DNA of 64,000 nucleotides from Hermatobates lingyangjiaoensis (taxonomy: Eukaryota; Arthropoda; Insecta; Hemiptera; Hermatobatidae). The notes below the pieces were generated by a model. It made no database searches and had not been told where the DNA came from. It saw only the letters and a list, made by a program, of their open reading frames with translations. The stretch is taken from positions 122,106 through 186,105 of the forward strand of contig JAPFBL010000535.1 in assembly GCA_026182355.1 (NCBI GenBank), in the 5' to 3' direction. Shown here in pieces: positions 25,301-39,400 of the stretch. How positions within the stretch are numbered: position 1 is the first letter of the stretch; each line of letters starts with the position of its first letter. The position numbers and the translations under genes are program-made.

Positions 25301-28300
25301 GTCTTTCTTAAGTCTTTTCCACGCCCCTTAGTAGACTCCAGAAACTTCGAATGTGGTGTCCTCTCAGTCGCACACTTGTTCGGTAGCTGGGTCCCAAACC
25401 CCCTTTTTATCTTCTTCCGACATCCACGCCCCTTAGTACAATCCGGAAACTTCGGATGCCTATCAGGTTCAAGATTCATTTGGACATTGCTGGTTATGGT
25501 TGATTATGGTGGACCTAAGTTTGCCTAAAAGCAAATAGCCGAAAAGCCAAGGAACATGCTTAAATCAAAACAGACTTAACATCCCCTCAAAGGAACGACA
25601 TGCTCAGATTTGTTCACCTGAATATATCGAGAGCCGGAGTAGGAATCGAACCCCAGATCTACCAGTCCATGTCTATGTTACTCATCACCATAGACTACTG
25701 CTCTTCTAAATTGTTCATAAGCACCTTTCTTAAAGCCACTGAGGACTACCCAGCACTGCTTCCACAACACCCTCAACTAAGTGCAGATATAAACCTGTAG
25801 AAGAATACTAAGTGTTCTCTTTTGTCTGAATTCTTAATTGTGAAATTCCCCATCATAAAAAAAAATCACATCCCTAAATATTTATAACTCCCGGTTTATA
25901 TTTATGTATATGTAGTTCTAGTTCATAGGCCTCTTTCTTATGGTACATCTTTCTTAAACCCTGTAGGGACTACCCAAGCACTGCTACCACTACACCCTCA
26001 ACTAACTACAGATGAAAACCTGAAGAAGAACACTAAGAGTTCGAAACGCGTTGTTGTTAGTTCTTAACATAAAAGCTCTTTTATCTGCAGACTTAATTAC
26101 AAAATTCCCCATCATAAAAAAAATATCACACCCGTAAAGATTTATAACTCCCGCTTTGCTCACACAGAGTTTATATTTTTGAACACTTTTGAAACATACC
26201 TGTTCTCTTTCATATGTCAGCATGACGATGGTGAACTGTTCTCTGGGATGATTCCCGCCAAGAGCATCGCAAAACTCTTTTCCCGCTCCGCCTGCTCCTG
26301 CTCCTATAGGCCGAAACCCCATCTCTGACCCTGATCACAAACATTTATTTACAAACTACTTTTACAATACAACGTCAATTTAATTAACATTAATTAATAC
26401 ACAATAAACTTATAAACACTAATATTAATGACAAATGATTTTTCTTTTTTGGAGGGTTGAGGTTTTATGATTGAAACTACTTCTCTCGCCGACGTTTCGA
26501 CATATATTTATGTCATCTTCAGTGCCACAACACGCTTTATTTACAATTACTATTACTACTATGATTTTGATTATTGTTTACATTTTATATTTCCTACTTA
26601 AAGGACAATAGAGGGGTAGTGATTGATAAATTTCTTATTACAACTATGGATTTTAAAATTGATAAATGGATTATTTTCTTTATTGCTTTTACATCATTTC
26701 AGAAATATCTCTATTACTCTTCATGTAAAAAAAAATTAAAATATAAACAATATTAAAATGATAGTAGTAATAGTGCTAATTGCAAAAAAAGTGCTGTTCT
26801 GAAGATGACATAAATATATGTCGAAACTGGGGCTAGAAAAGTAGTTACAATCATAAGACCTCAACATTCAACAACAAAATTTATATCATGTGAATATTGG
26901 GTCAAGAAAACAAATCATGATTATTAATAATACAACTTACTACTACTGTTACTACTACTAATTTTTTTTTTTTTTTTGATAAGGAGGTGAAATACATTTA
27001 CGCACATAGTGCTGGGGTCCCAGGACTAATAATAATAATAATAATAATAATAACTACTACTATCACTATACTACTACTACTACCACTATACTACTACTAC
27101 TACCACTATACTACTACTACTACCACTATACTACTACTACCACCACTATACTACTAGTACTATCACTATACTACTACTACTACCACTATACTACTACTAC
27201 TACCACTATACTACTACTACTACCACTATACTACTACTACTACCACTATACTACTACTACTACCACTATACTACTACTACTACCACTATACTACTACTAC
27301 CACCACTATACTACTACTACTACTACTACTATTACCACTATACTTCTGCTACCACTATACTACTACTACCACTATACTACTACTACCACTATACTACTAC
27401 TACTACCACTATACTACTACTACCACCACTATACTACTACTACTATCACTATACTATTACTACTATCACTATACTACTACTACTACCACTATACTACTAC
27501 TACTACCACTATACTACTACTACTATCACTATACTACTACTACTACCACTATACTACTACTACTACCACTATACTACTACTACTATCACTATACTACTAC
27601 TACTACCACTATACTACTACTACTACCACTATACTACTACTACTATCACTATACTACTACTACTACCACTATACTACTACTACTACCACTATACTACTAC
27701 TACTACCACTATACTACTACTACCACCACTATACTACTACTACTACTACTACTACCACTATACTACTACTACTACCACTATACTACTACTACCACCACTA
27801 TACTACTACTACTATCACTATACTACTACTACTACCACTATACTACTACTACTATCACTATACTACTACTACTACCACTACACTACTACTACTACCACTA
27901 TACTACTACTACCACCACTATACTACTACTACTATCACTATACTACTACTACTACCACTATACTACTACTACTACCACTATACTACTACTACCACCACTA
28001 TACTACTACTACTATCACTATACTACTACTACTACCACTATACTACTACTACTACCACTATACTACTACTACTACCACTATACTACTACTACCACCACTA
28101 TACTACTACTACTACTACTATTACCACTATACTTCTGCTACCACTATACTACTACTACCACTATACTACTACTACTACCACTATACTACTACTACTACCA
28201 CTATACTACTACTACTACCACTATACTACTACCACCACTATACTACTACTACCACTATACTACTACTACCACTATACTACTACTGCTACTACTACTACCA

Positions 28301-28320
28301 CTATACTTCTGCTACCACTA

Positions 28321-28352
<32 letters not shown>

Positions 28353-31065
28353 CTATACTACTACTACTACCAACACCACTATACTACTACCACTATACTA
28401 CTACTACCACTATACTACTACTACCACTATACTTCTGCTACCACTATACTACTACTACTACCACTATACTACTACTACTACCACCACTATACTACTACTA
28501 CTACTACCACTATACTACTACTACTACCACCACCACTACTATACTACTACTGCTACTTCTTTTCCACAAAGGAAGTAACAATTATGAATTACTTTTATGA
28601 AAATTACACAAAAAAGTATTCAAATTCATTTGAACTAACAAATAGTAGATGAAAAACTATGGATTTTAACGATACCTATAAATTTAGCGTCCGATGGTAA
28701 GACTGGATCAAATGGAATATTGGGGTACAGGTGAAAGGGGTCGACCCAAGTGTTCCACATTTCATATCCCTATAAAAAAACATAACAACTGGTTAATCTA
28801 AGTAAACAGGTAAAACGTAACAAATTAACATTATAAGTAGAAAAAAAAGTAGTAGACTTTCTTAAATATTTACAATACACCTTGATTTAGGGTTGGAAAA
28901 TACTGGTTGACGTTATACCTGAAGGGAAACTAGGTTAGCTCAGGGCAACGTGTTCGCCTCAGGAAATGGTAGGAAAAGGGCTCAATACCCACTCTGGCTC
29001 TCGATTTACATCGTCCCTCGCAGAGAACGTATATGATTTAATCATTTGCAACGGCCTTTAGGAACCCGAATAATTCCAACAAAACAAAGTTTAAGCGGTA
29101 AACTAGAAGTGGTAAGTGAATAACAGAATACATAAAACGTTTAAATGTAACATCATTCATAACCAAAAGGTAAACTAGAAGTGGCAAGCGAATTTTACCT
29201 TTTAGACACGGTTTTCAATCATGTTACATTTAAACGGTCGATGTATTTTGAAATTCACTTGCCACTTCTAGTTTGCATTTTAGACACTAAAAGTGTGTCT
29301 AAAAGGTAAACTAGAAGTGGCAATCGAATTTCAAAACATATAAACCATTTAAATGTAACATTCTTCAAAACCGTGTCTAAAAGGTAAACTAGAAGTGGCA
29401 AGTGAATTTCAAAACATATAAACCGTTCAAATGTAACATGATTCAAAACCGTGTATAAAAGGTAAACTAGAAGTGGCAATCGAATTTCAAAACATATAAA
29501 CCATTTAAATGTAACATTCTTCAAAACCGTGTATAAAAGGTAAACTAGAAGTGGTAAGTGAATTTCAAAACATATAAACCATTTAAATGTAACATTCTTC
29601 AAAACCGTGTCTAAAAGGTAAACTAGAAGTGGCAAGTGAATTTCAAAACATATAAACCATTTAAATGTAACATTCTTCAAAACCGTGTCTAAAAGGTAAA
29701 CTAGAAGTGGCAAGTGAATTTCAAAACATATAAACCATTTAAATGTAACATTCTTCAAAACCGTGTATAAAAGGTAAACTAGAAGTGGCAATCGAATTTC
29801 AAAACATATAAACCATTTAAATGTAACATTCTTCAAAACCGTGTATAAAAGGTAAACTAGAAGTGGTAAGTGAATTTCAAAACATATAAACCATTTAAAT
29901 GTAACATTCTTCAAAACCGTGTATAAAAGGTAAACTAGAAGTGGCAAGTGAATTTCAAAACATATAAACCATTTAAATGTAACATGATTCAAAACCGTGT
30001 CTAAAAGGTAAACTAGAAGTGGCAATTGAATTTCAAAACATATAAACCGTTTAAATGTAACATGTTTCAAAACCGTGCCTAAAAGGTAAACTAGAAGTGG
30101 CAAGTGAATTTCAAAACATATAAACCGTTTTAATGTAACATGATTCCAGGTGTTTTAGATGCAAGATATGAATAAATATATCTATTGATGACTGTTGACA
30201 AACTTGTGTGAAGTAGACGGAGAAGTTTCTTCTGAAGGAGGGCGAGGGGTAGGGAGGCTCCATAGGACCGAGGCTTTCTTCTGGTTCTGCATCCACAACA
30301 ATGGGCTCTGTCTTAAGAGGCTGGCAACAAAAAACATCATATGACCTTCTATATGACTGCATTGTAAACTAAGTAAGCAAGAAAAGCTAACAGATCAAAG
30401 AGTTTATGATAGAGAGGGTCCCATCAGTGTATTTGTAAAGTGAAGAGAGACACATTACTATAGTTTTCAAGTTCTGAAGACAGCATTAGTATATTTAAGA
30501 TATTATTATTAACCGTCATACCTCGTTTATCGGTGGTGAAGTCGCCCGACCGGTTTCGCAATGGCTGCATCATCAATGGGACTGATGCAGCCATTGCGAA
30601 AACGGTCGGACGACTTCACCAGCGATAGACGAGGTAGGATGGTTAATAATAATATCTTATTTACTAACCTCTGTGGCACCAACAATATGCATGTATTAGT
30701 ATATTTTTACCATTTCCAGGGTCACGTAAATATATTCGTAATAGTATGAAACATATCAGTACACCATAATATCAGTTTACCACATCCTTATATTTGTATA
30801 GTTTAAAGGGTACTTCTTTAGGATAGCTTAATATAGGTTCGAAGTACGTATGTATATATATATAAAAATATTTCACATAACACGTGAAATAATAATCAAT
30901 GATCAAACCACAATATGAAATAGGAAAACAAGACTAAGATCTTTCAACTGTACACAACTATTGGGTTTTTGACTTTGACGAAGACCGCTTGGTACGGTTG
31001 AAAGATCTTAGTCTTGTTTTCCTATTTCATATTGTAGTTTGATCATTAATCATATATAATATATA

Positions 31066-31131
<66 letters not shown>

Positions 31132-33023
31132 GTTTGATTAAATAATACGCCATATTTACGGTTGATTAATTTCCTTGTGTATTTCTCAAGGGATCTGAAT
31201 AATCTTCTTGTACAAACATCTAAATTGAATAGAACATTTCCAATGGTTCCATTGTCTTTACATCTTGCATTTCCACTAATTTTACTATTGTCACAACAGT
31301 CACAACTAGTACTATTACTATTACTACTACTACTATTATCACTACTATCGACATGTTTCGACTGCTCGTCAGTCATCTTCCGGATAAGGAGGTTCTTTGC
31401 TGAGTTGTTGGTATTTACTGCAGTTTTTGATCAGCTACGAGTGGTCTAATGGTGGGTTTCGGTAATCAGTTTCTGATTGGCTGGTTGTAGGGATGGAGAG
31501 GGCATGGTTATGCAGGTACTGTTATCTGGTGGCCAGCAGATGAAGTTATCGGGGCCAAGAGCTTGAGCACCCTGCTACTACTATTAAGTTGAGTGTTGAG
31601 AGTCGGTTTCCTTTCCTGTATTAAAATGGCTTCCAGAATTAGCAATTTTTGTGGATCCTTTTCCTTTAGTATGATTGTTGTATTATTCACAAGGTCTTCC
31701 CTTCGAATATTGGTTTTATGAATAGATTCAGCATGGTTTCGAGGAGCACCTCCGGCTAAGTGCATAGTAAGTCTCCGTGATAGGGAAGTAGTAGTCATGC
31801 CAATGTACGAATTGTTACGGGTTTCACAGTCCCCGGTTCGACAAGTGTATTCGTACACTAGGCCTGCTTCCTTCAACGGAGAGTCCTTGGGCTGGTTGTT
31901 GTTCCTCATGATTAAGTTTCTTATTGTTGGGCCCTGGTAGTATATGTTGAGTTCTATACGATCTTGGGGGTTGGTACATTTTACATTATTCTGGATGATG
32001 TTTTATAAAATCCTCTCGTCTGTTTTATAATGGTCACTGAATTGATTTTTGTAATGTAACAAAATATATTACAAAAATCAATTCAGTGACCATTATAAAA
32101 CAGACGAGAGGATTTTAAAAAACATCATCCAGAATAATGTAAAATGTACCAACCCCCAAGATCGTATAGAACTCAACATATACTACCAGGGCCCAACAAT
32201 AAGAAACTTAATCATGAGGAACAACAACCAGCCCAAGGACTCTCCGTTGAAGGAAGCAGGCCTAGTGTACGAATACACTTGTCGAACCGGGGACTGTGAA
32301 ACCCGTAACAATTCGTACATTGGCATGACTACTACTTCCCTATCACGGAGACTTACTATGCACTTAGCCGGAGGTGCTCCTCGAAACCATGCTGAATCTA
32401 TTCATAAAACCAATATTCGAAGGGAAGACCTTGTGAATAATACAACAATCATACTAAAGGAAAAGGATCCACAAAAATTGCTAATTCTGGAAGCCATTTT
32501 AATACAGGAAAGGAAACCGACTCTCAACACTCAACTTAATAGTAGTAGCAGGGTGCTCAAGCTCTTGGCCCCGATAACTTCATCTGCTGGCCACCAGATA
32601 ACAGTACCTGCATAACCATGCCCTCTCCATCCCTACAACCAGCCAATCAGAAACTGATTACCGAAACCCACCATTAGACCACTCGTAGCTGATCAAAAAC
32701 TGCAGTAAATACCAACAACTCAGTAAAGAACCTCCTTATCCGGAAGATGACTGACGAGCAGTCGAAACATGTCGATAGTAGTGATAATAGTAGTAGTAGT
32801 AATAGTAATAGTACTAGTTGTGACTGTTGTGACAATAGTAAAATTAGTGGAAATGCAAGATGTAAAGACAATGGAACCATTGGAAATGTTCTATTCAATT
32901 TAGATGTTTGTACAAGAAGATTATTCAGATCCCTTGAGAAATACACAAGGAAATTAATCAACCGTAAATATGGCGTATTATTTAATCAAACCTGTATAAA
33001 TGAAGGACTGCTTCCTAAATATA

Positions 33024-33076
<53 letters not shown>

Positions 33077-33395
33077 GGAGATCTGTCTCACTTCGTCCTC
33101 TCTTCTAGTCTGCTCCTGATGACGAACAACAGTTCGAAATATTGAGAATTCAGTAAGTGTGCTTTTTATTCCTCCGTTTTCTGTGTCGTGTATTGTGTAA
33201 TTATAGTTTATATATATATATATAAACTTTTATTTTGTTTCTACATCACGGTCAATACTTTTATTAATATATATATATAAACTAGAATTTAAAAAAGAAC
33301 ACATAGAAAGGAAACCACTGAACTCACTACTATATTTCGATGTCCTCGTCTTCAGGAAAAGAAGTGAATCGCTCCAAAGGCTGATAACGACTCAG

Positions 33396-33432
<37 letters not shown>

Positions 33433-36400
33433 CTGATAAAACGAAATACGATCCAAACTGGACACAATACGAGTTCGAGATTAACAAAGAGCAACACACA
33501 AAGTAGGGAAACACACTACAGACTCAAATTTTCGGGTAATCCGTCTTCAGGAGAAAAGAGAATGGGAGACCAAGCACGTTGCGTCTACAACGTGCTTGGT
33601 CTCCCATTCTCTTTTCTCCTGAAGACGGATTACCCGAAAATTTGAGTCTGTAAGTGTGTTTCCCTACTTTGTGTGTTGCTCTTTGTTAATCTCGAACTCG
33701 TATATATATATTTATATATCAAAAAGCTCTAATAAATATTAATCACTCAAAAACGGACAAAAAAAGCACGAAAACAAGCCAAAGTGGTAAACAAAAAAGA
33801 TTAGGACTTCTACAGTTCCAAATCTTCGGTTTAGTTATCATCAGGAGGAAAAAATGGGAAACACAGTACACCAGCAGATGGATGACTTGTTGAATATATT
33901 CAAGTAGTAAAAATGAATATATAGTTATAGTATAGTTTATTTATACTACAAATAGTAGTATACTACTACAATAACGTTGCCTTAAACAAACTATACCTTA
34001 ATTATGCATAAAAAATATTATTACGTATTTTAATGTATAATAAACATAAATTAACTGGATCCGAATATATATGATGATTGTGATTTAAAGCAAGGTGAGA
34101 CAGAGAATAGTCTAGCTATCCTCCCTTCTCGTATGCCTACGCTAAATACCATTGGGCTACCACTTAGCAGTGTTACCAATTACGACCTCTCTCAGTGTCT
34201 CTATTACAACGGAAATTCGAGGGTTCTTGTGTATGTGATGTGGACAAAAAAAAAAAGAAAAGATTTGAAATGAATACTGACAGTGAATGAAGGAGGGAAG
34301 ACTGAGGTGGAGGGAGCAGCCGAAGCAGGAGGAGGAGGAATGGTGAGCCTTGTGGAGAAGACGGCCAGCGTGGTGTCGACGAGAGCCTGGACTGTGGCAA
34401 GGTAGTGGGCCCACAACGCCCGTCCTTGAGAGCGAAGCGCCAGCAAGTCTTGATCAGGAAAGGAGCGCAGAAGGAAGTGGAGCTCGGGTATTCGTGCCCA
34501 GGGTACCTGAACGGCTGCCTTTTCCCAGTGCACTACCTGCGAGCCAAACAAGAGTTATATTACAACTATCTATAAAGAGTCACAAGAGCTAGCAACTCAT
34601 GATCAGGAAGTGGAGCTCAGGTATTCGTGGCCAGGGTACCTGAACGGCTGCCTTATCCCAGTGCACTACCTGCGAGCCAAACAAAAGTTATATTACAACT
34701 ATCTATAAAGAGTCACAAGATCTAGCAACTCATGATCAGGAAGTGGAGCTCAGGTATTCGTGGCCAGGGTACCTGAACGGCTGCCTTTTCCCAGTGCACT
34801 ACCTGCGAGCCAAACAAGAGTTATATTGAAACTGTCTATAAGGAGTCACAAGAGCTAGCAACTCATGATCGGGAAAGCAACGCAGCAGGAAGTGGAGCTT
34901 GGGTATTCGTGCCCAGGGTATCTGAACGACTGCCTTTTCCCAGTGCACTACCTGCGAGCCAAACAAGAATTATATTACAACAGTCTATAAGGAGTCACAA
35001 GAGCTAGCAAGTCTTGATCAGGAAAGGAGCACAGCAGGAAGTGGAGCTCAGGTATTCGTGCCCAGGGTACCTGAACGGCTGCCTTTTCCCAGTGCACTAC
35101 CTGCGAGCCAAACAAGAGTTATATTACAACAGTCTATAAGGAGTCACAAGAGCTAGCAAGTCTTGATCAGGAAAGGAGCACAGCAGGAAGTGGAGCTCAG
35201 GTATTCGTGCCCAGGGTACCTGAACGGCTGCCTTTTCCCAGTGCACTACCTGCGAGCCAAACAAGAGTTATATTACAACAGTCTATAAGGAGTCACAAGA
35301 GCTAGCAAGTCTTGATCAGGAAAGGAGCACAGCAGGAAGTGGAGCTCAGGTATTCGTGCCCAGGGTACCTGAACGGCTGCCTTTTCCCAGTGCACTACCT
35401 GCGAGCCAAACAAGAGTTATATTACAACAGTCTATAAGGAGTCACAAGAGCTAGCAAGTCTTGATCAGGAAAGGAGCACAGCAGGAAGTGGAGCTCAGGT
35501 ATTCGTGCCAGGGTACCTGAACGGCTGCCTTTTCCCAGTGCACTATCTACCAGCCAAACAAAAGTTATACTGCATTTGTCCATCAGTAGTCAGTCACAAC
35601 AGACAGCAAGTCCGCAGTACCTATGCACAGGCATGATCAATTATAGCCAATGTTCAAGGCACGATATGAACTTTTCTGATAAAGTTAAGCTACTGGGAAA
35701 AATCACATACAACTTTTTGTTTTCCCCGACCAGTTTTCTGAACACACCCATCTTCTTAGAAACAACTAATTAAAACTACTTCCTTCCTTCCTCACACATT
35801 TCATCAGTGTTGCCAGTCATTCATCAATTTATTGATTCATCATTTCCGTTCATATCAAGTCTATGTTGGTTGATAATATTTTTAAGTTTAAAAGATTTCT
35901 GAGTTCAATTAGTCTGTTCTATGTATTTATTATAATCATTATTATTTATTACTTCAACTATAATTGCCTATGTATTTAGAGATAATTATAATTAACTATT
36001 GTATTTACAGAAAAAAGGAGAGCAATCCGTAATTCTGTGGTATTTACTCATACTGGGGTAAATCAAAGTCTCTACACAAACAAAAAGGAAGCCTATTTAT
36101 TCTACACGTTTCGAACACTTTGTGTTCATCATCAGGTAAACTTCCAATGGAATTAGTGGAGGACTAGTCTAACGATAACTGAAGTAACTAGGTACGGTTA
36201 GACTGTTCGGTCCTCCACTAATTCCATTGGAAGTTTACCTGATGAAGAACACGAAGTGTTCGAAACGCTTAGAAATTTTTTTTTTTTTTGTGCATGTGTG
36301 GAAACTCTGTTTTATCCATTTACCCCAATATAAGAGGTGTTAATGTTTCGGAATTTCCTACTCCTTGAAACGAAAACAGGTATCTTCTTTAACCCAAACA

Positions 36401-39400
36401 TCTCCTTCTGGGGTTCCAACTGCCGAACTAATGAACTTATCAAAGCCATTATCAATTAAAAATGGGAGAAGGTCCTGTGGTCATATACTCTTTTAACCTT
36501 CTTCAGGAGTTTCACAGGATATCAGACATAGGCTGAAGTTTGTACAATTGGGTTTAGATGAGTTGGGAGTTTATTGTAAAATTGTTTGTAAGTACTGAAA
36601 ATTAGGGAACAATGAGTACCTTTAGATTTAATAAACGAGTATGTATTGTTTTATTTCAAAAAATATCTAATAATTTTTTGCCTTCTGTGAAATAAAAGTG
36701 CATGTCATTTGCGCCTTTTGAAGATGGGCTTCTTAAACTACTTAAGTGATCAATACATTGTTTGGAAGATCGATTACAGATATTTGTACAGTTATAAATA
36801 AATAAAACCGTAATCATAATATTTTATATTACGTACTTAAGAGTTAAAATATCGGATGCTACGTTACTTAGTGCTAACAGGATGCGACTGGTACTTTAGT
36901 AATAAAATTATTTAAATGCTGGGTAAATGAATAAAACATGGTCTCTTACACACAAGAAAGAAGCTTTTTTTATTCTATGCGTTTCGAACACTTCGTGTTC
37001 ATCATCAGGTAAACTTTTGCCATACAGATTACAAATTAAAAGTTACAAAAATAATCAGAATTATATACAATAAAATGAGAAAAGAATGACTTACTCAAAG
37101 GAAGGAGTGGAGGATCGACCAGCGTCAAAGGTCATGTGAGATAGTGGGGAAGGGGGTAGTTAAGAGATAAGGTGACAAAGGAGTTGGGTATGCCTACAAA
37201 TGTGATGTGTTATCAAGCAAGCTAGAAAATACTATTGTACAGGAAGGAGACCTTTTTTTTTTAATACAAATCTTATAGAAAGAATTTGATAAAATTTGGA
37301 CAGCTCTGAATTTACTCATTAAGACACGATGATGAAACTTTATTTATTTCAAAAGCTTTCAAGTTTTGAAATTTCTTTTAATTTGCTGTTAAAATGCAAT
37401 ATGGCAAGGTTTTTGTTAGGGTCAAAGCTTTGGTTATATGTGACTAGGTGTTTTGCAAAATGTGAAACAAATGTTTTTTTATTATTGTAATTTTTTCTTT
37501 ACGACTCAAGAGAAGATGGCCAAGGGATACTACTACTACTACTGCCACTATAACCTACTACAACTAAGAAACGAAATGAAAAGTTAATCTACTGCGTTTC
37601 ATTCTTTCATCAAGTGTCTCAAATCCACTTGTGTTACTCTTACCACAAATGCTTATTAGGCAAAATATCCGTAGTTGTATATTTTTTTAAAAAAAAAAGA
37701 TGTTAACAAAAATTTTTTTTGCATATACTTTTAAAATTACGGATTGCACAACTAATGAATTAATTGAATGTACATGCTCTAAGAGTTTATTGTTCAAACC
37801 TCGTGAAAAGGAAGAGGTGAATGACCTAGAAGAACTGGAATAGCGGCTGCTTCAAGGGCTTCTTGAAGACGAAGACCGGCTGATGGTAAGCCAGCAGGCA
37901 CCAAGGCAAAGGTGGAATGGCGAAGAAGTTGTAGCCGGCTGGAGGAAGTGCCGCATAGTGCCCAGTCACCTTGACCGACGTCTATATTCATGTCTTTAGA
38001 ACATGTTGTTTCCAGTCGGACTTCATCAGTTGTTGCAGATAAATATTGTTCTATTTCACTCACTATTCAAAAGCAATATTAAAAATATATAAGTTTTCAA
38101 TAACTTAGTATTGTTGAAACACTGAATAGAAAAAGTTTCAAAAAAAAAATCCCAAATGCATTAACTGACCAATCTGTTTGTTGGTGCATTCAGATCCTCG
38201 GATTTTCGTACTCATAGAGACCCAGACAGACCCGGATACAGAAAAGTAACGGAAATCGGTAACACTGATTAGCGGTAGCCGGTATTCTGAATATGGTATT
38301 CAGAAGGAAAAAAAAGTACGGAAACTTGAAAGTATGGTTTCTTGAAGTACGGAAACTTGAAAGTGTGGTTTCTTGAAGTACGGAAACTTGAAAGTATGGT
38401 TTCTTGAAGTACGGAAACTTGAAAGTATGGTTTCTTGAAGTACGAAAAACTTGAAAGTATGGTTTTTTGAAGTACGAAAAACTTGAAAGTATGGTTTCTT
38501 GAAGTACGGAAACTTGAAAGTATGGTTTCTTGAAGTACGGAAACTTGAAAGTATGGTTTCTTGAAGTACGGAAACTTGAAAGTATGGTTTCTTGAAGTAC
38601 GAAAAACTTGAAAGTATGGTTTCTTGAAGTACGGAAACTCGAGGATCGAGTGTATTTTTAATATGACAATTAACGAAATTAATATGCTTGCCCTAATGGT
38701 GGTTAGGGTAGGCATATAACCTGCTTCACCTTACCATAAATCACCATCACAACCAAAATCATGAATTCTGAGGTAAAATGGATAAACAAACAAAAGTCTC
38801 CAGACAAATGAAGTTTTATTCAACAGCAACAACGCGTTACGAACACTTTGTGTTTATCATCAGGAAGACACCAAGGATGTGGTGCTGAAGGGTTGGTCCA
38901 GTGAAAACAACGAGTAGGAAATTTCCTACTTGTTTTCACTGGACCACCCCTTCAGCACCACATCCTTGGTGTCTTCCTGATGATGAACACAAAGTGTTCG
39001 AAACGCGTTGTTGTTGTTGAATAAAACTTCATTTGTGTGGAGACTTTTGTTTGTTTATCTATTTTACCTCAGAATGAGTAAATACCACACAATTACGGAT
39101 TACACAACTAATGATTTCAAAATCATGAAATACACATGGATACAGTTGGGTTCTGTTTATCATACATTAAAATACGTAATAATAATATTGTTTATGCATA
39201 ATCAAAGTATATATAGCTTCTCAACCACTGATTTTTAAAGTTCAAAGATAGGTTTCTTGAATATTTTTAGTCTAAACAAGGATTTTTTTAGACTAAAAAT
39301 CCTCAAGAAACCAATCTCTGAACTTTAATAAAGGTATAGTTTACTTATGATAATGAAATTGGAATAGCATAGGCTATCCAGTCTCACTTTGCCCTCATTG

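Larger units (their letters stand above)
24151..25680 (-). mobile_element. tRNA-derived SINE interrupted by two LINE-like insertions
   Basis: The SINE body runs 24151-24324 up to the GTTTAACGTCC block and resumes at about 25567 (ACTTAACATCCCC then GGAACGACATGCTCAG) through the box B region GAATCGAACCCC. About 1.24 kb was inserted at the GTTTAACGTCCCCC point. Confidence 0.65.
31126..32998. mobile_element. Penelope-like element fragments in a near-perfect 930-base inverted repeat
   Basis: Left arm 31126-32055 and right arm 32068-32998 are reverse complements with only a few differences seen (for example an Ala/Thr change in the shadow frame and one base near 32000), around a 12-base centre. 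Reading outward from the centre each arm holds: a linker segment, GIY-YIG domain ORF, a spacer, a hammerhead-like motif (31350-31382 minus, 32741-32773 plus), then the N-terminal segment of the next ORF ending at (TA)n. That is the order expected for head-to-tail Penelope-like copies joined through a pLTR. No reverse transcriptase is present. Confidence 0.85.

Noticed and set aside
25042..25528. Paired 145-codon ORFs on opposite strands
   Set aside because: Three 129-base tandem units within a retroelement-like insertion.
29255..30103. 282-codon minus-strand ORF with 26-residue repeats
   Set aside because: Exact product of a 78-base minisatellite in an EXTL3 intron; no start context, domain or non-repeat part.
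34157..34592. Plus-strand and alternative minus-frame ORFs at EXTL3 exon 8
   Set aside because: Shadows of the GC-richer EXTL3 coding exon; only the 34282-34536 frame matches the family.
38269..38715. 148-codon minus-strand ORF (YFKKPYFQV repeats)
   Set aside because: 31-base VNTR; frame changes between units and no conserved domain.
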